Below are positions 63,111 through 64,000 of a stretch of 64,000 bases of DNA, in pieces. The notes beneath the pieces are model-generated. The model worked only from the letters and a program-made list of their open reading frames with translations. It searched no databases and was not told where the DNA came from. Within the stretch, counting starts at the first letter, position 1; each line of letters starts with the position of its first letter. Source of the DNA: Crocinitomicaceae bacterium (GTDB taxonomy: Bacteria > Bacteroidota > Bacteroidia > Flavobacteriales_D > Crocinitomicaceae); NCBI GenBank assembly GCA_024643365.1, contig JAHENC010000005.1:62001-126000 (forward strand). Reading direction: 5' to 3'. The translations under genes and the position numbers were made by a program.

Positions 63111-64000
63111 ATGTATCGCTCGCACACTTGTGGTGAATTAAGAATGGAAAATGTGGGGAACACCGTAACCTTAGCAGGTTGGGTACAACGTTCTCGGGAT
63201 TTAGGTGGAATGACGTTTGTGGATTTACGCGATCGTTATGGAATCACTCAGTTGGCATTCAATATGGAAGTAAACGCTGAATTGTGTGAACAAGCGCGTA
63301 AACTGGGACGTGAATTCGTGATTCAAGTGACTGGTTCAGTGATTGAACGCAGCAGTAAAAACCGCAACATGCCTACCGGAGAGATTGAAATCAACGTAAA
63401 CGAAATCAAGATCTTAAACGCAGCTAAACTTCCACCATTTACCATTGAAGACGATACGGATGGAGGAGATGAAATCCGCATGCAATACCGTTACTTAGAC
63501 TTGAGAAGAAATCCAGTGTTAGAGAAATTGCGCTTGCGTAATCGTGTCGCATTGGAAACAAGAAAATACTTAGACTCCAAAGATTTCTTAGATGTCGAAA
63601 CGCCTGTTCTAATTAAATCGACACCAGAAGGTGCACGTGACTTTGTCGTGCCGAGTCGCATGAACGAAGGACAATTCTACGCTTTACCACAATCACCGCA
63701 AACCTTCAAACAATTATTGATGGTAAGTGGATTCGACCGTTACTACCAGATCGTGAAATGTTTCCGTGATGAGGACTTACGTGCGGACCGTCAACCTGAG
63801 TTTACACAAATCGACTGTGAAATGGCATTTGTGGAACAAAATGACATCCTAGACATGTTCGAAGGATTGATTAAACATTTGTTCGCAGAAGTACGTGGGG
63901 TGAACTTCGAAGGAGCTTTCCCACGAATGAGTTATGCAGAAGCGATGGAACGCTATGGTTCCGATAAACCAGACATCCGTTTTGGAATGGAATTCGTTGA
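63111..64000 (+). CDS. aspS: Aspartate--tRNA ligase AspRS (3' end outside window)
   Basis: Charges tRNA-Asp. About 296 residues are present. The N-terminal OB-fold ([40 protein letters not shown]) is followed by the class II core with [13 protein letters not shown], the [13 protein letters not shown] stretch and motif 2 in [18 protein letters not shown]. This is the bacterial type; motif 3 and the large GAD insertion are beyond or at the edge, so discriminating versus non-discriminating behaviour cannot be judged. Confidence 0.96.
   Translation, partial: MYRSHTCGELRMENVGNTVTLAGWVQRSRDLGGMTFVDLRDRYGITQLAFNMEVNAELCEQARKLGREFVIQVTGSVIERSSKNRNMPTGEIEINVNEIKILNAAKLPPFTIEDDTDGGDEIRMQYRYLDLRRNPVLEKLRLRNRVALETRKYLDSKDFLDVETPVLIKSTPEGARDFVVPSRMNEGQFYALPQSPQTFKQLLMVSGFDRYYQIVKCFRDEDLRADRQPEFTQIDCEMAFVEQNDILDMFEGLIKHLFAEVRGVNFEGAFPRMSYAEAMERYGSDKPDIRFGMEFV

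Noticed and set aside
1-64000. Mobile elements, toxin-antitoxin pairs, defence systems or prophage
   Set aside because: No transposase, integrase, terminal inverted repeats, restriction or toxin gene is recognisable; the window is a core region with a few accessory genes.

Overview
The window looks like a chromosomal core region of a Bacteroidota bacterium, most likely Flavobacteriales. The evidence is: Bacteroidota-type -7 promoter boxes (TAnnTTTG) a short distance before many genes; no obvious Shine-Dalgarno sequences; three proteins with type IX secretion (T9SS) C-terminal sorting domains (one type A, two type B/CHU_C); families largely confined to this phylum (DUF4270, DUF4292); and a CarboxypepD_reg-type TonB receptor. 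The exact genus is inference; a Crocinitomicaceae/Fluviicola-like member would fit. I see 51 genes, two cut by the window edges (mutS on the left, aspS on the right). I see no rRNA, tRNA, CRISPR array, insertion sequence or prophage.

Layout. 1-5.7 kb: mutS, a SpoU/TrmH methyltransferase, a T9SS-secreted choice-of-anchor protein, lysS. 5.8-14.4 kb: an AsmA-like protein; a heptose adenylyltransferase with panD and panC; a divergent GT5-like gene, a DUF4270 lipoprotein and glmS. 14.4-20.3 kb is the most accessory-looking part: an AT-rich multi-pass membrane protein (probable GT-C glycosyltransferase), a pterin dehydratase, an XRE-HTH/pentapeptide-repeat regulator with 21-bp-spaced direct repeats in front of it, and two proteins I do not recognise. 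20.5-27 kb: dxr, a 1150-residue outer-membrane barrel protein, a VOC protein and serS. 27-32.3 kb: a tightly overlapping run dut, sugar nucleotidyltransferase, TPR lipoprotein, DUF4292 lipoprotein, EnvC-like activator. 32.3-45 kb on the minus strand: O-antigen-ligase-like protein, Wzz-like and Wzx-like proteins, then two adjacent giant T9SS type B surface proteins (898 and 2016 residues), the larger with eight tandem ~77-residue repeats. 45-52.3 kb: pepA-pdxA-DUF177-rpmF-plsX-fabH-accB-accC, which links early fatty-acid synthesis to ribosomal protein bL32. 52.3-64 kb: mutY, an HU-family protein, a 30-residue very basic protein, rng, recX, a periplasmic thioredoxin, a TonB receptor, recO, tadA, cvpA, a small secreted protein, an ALDH7-type dehydrogenase and aspS.

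Themes. Most genes are housekeeping (three aminoacyl-tRNA synthetases, lipid, pantothenate, PLP, isoprenoid and amino-sugar synthesis, DNA repair) interleaved with envelope genes. The genome is compact: three convergent pairs share four bases across their stop codons, several co-directional pairs overlap or use TAATG/TAGTG junctions, a terminator lies inside recX, and a promoter -7 box abuts the terminator of the HU gene. The least explained items are the iteron-like operator with its XRE-pentapeptide regulator, a GT5 protein with a lost substrate loop and no second domain, the 1150-residue barrel beside dxr, the repeat-built adhesin pair beside polysaccharide export genes, and the 30-residue basic protein.
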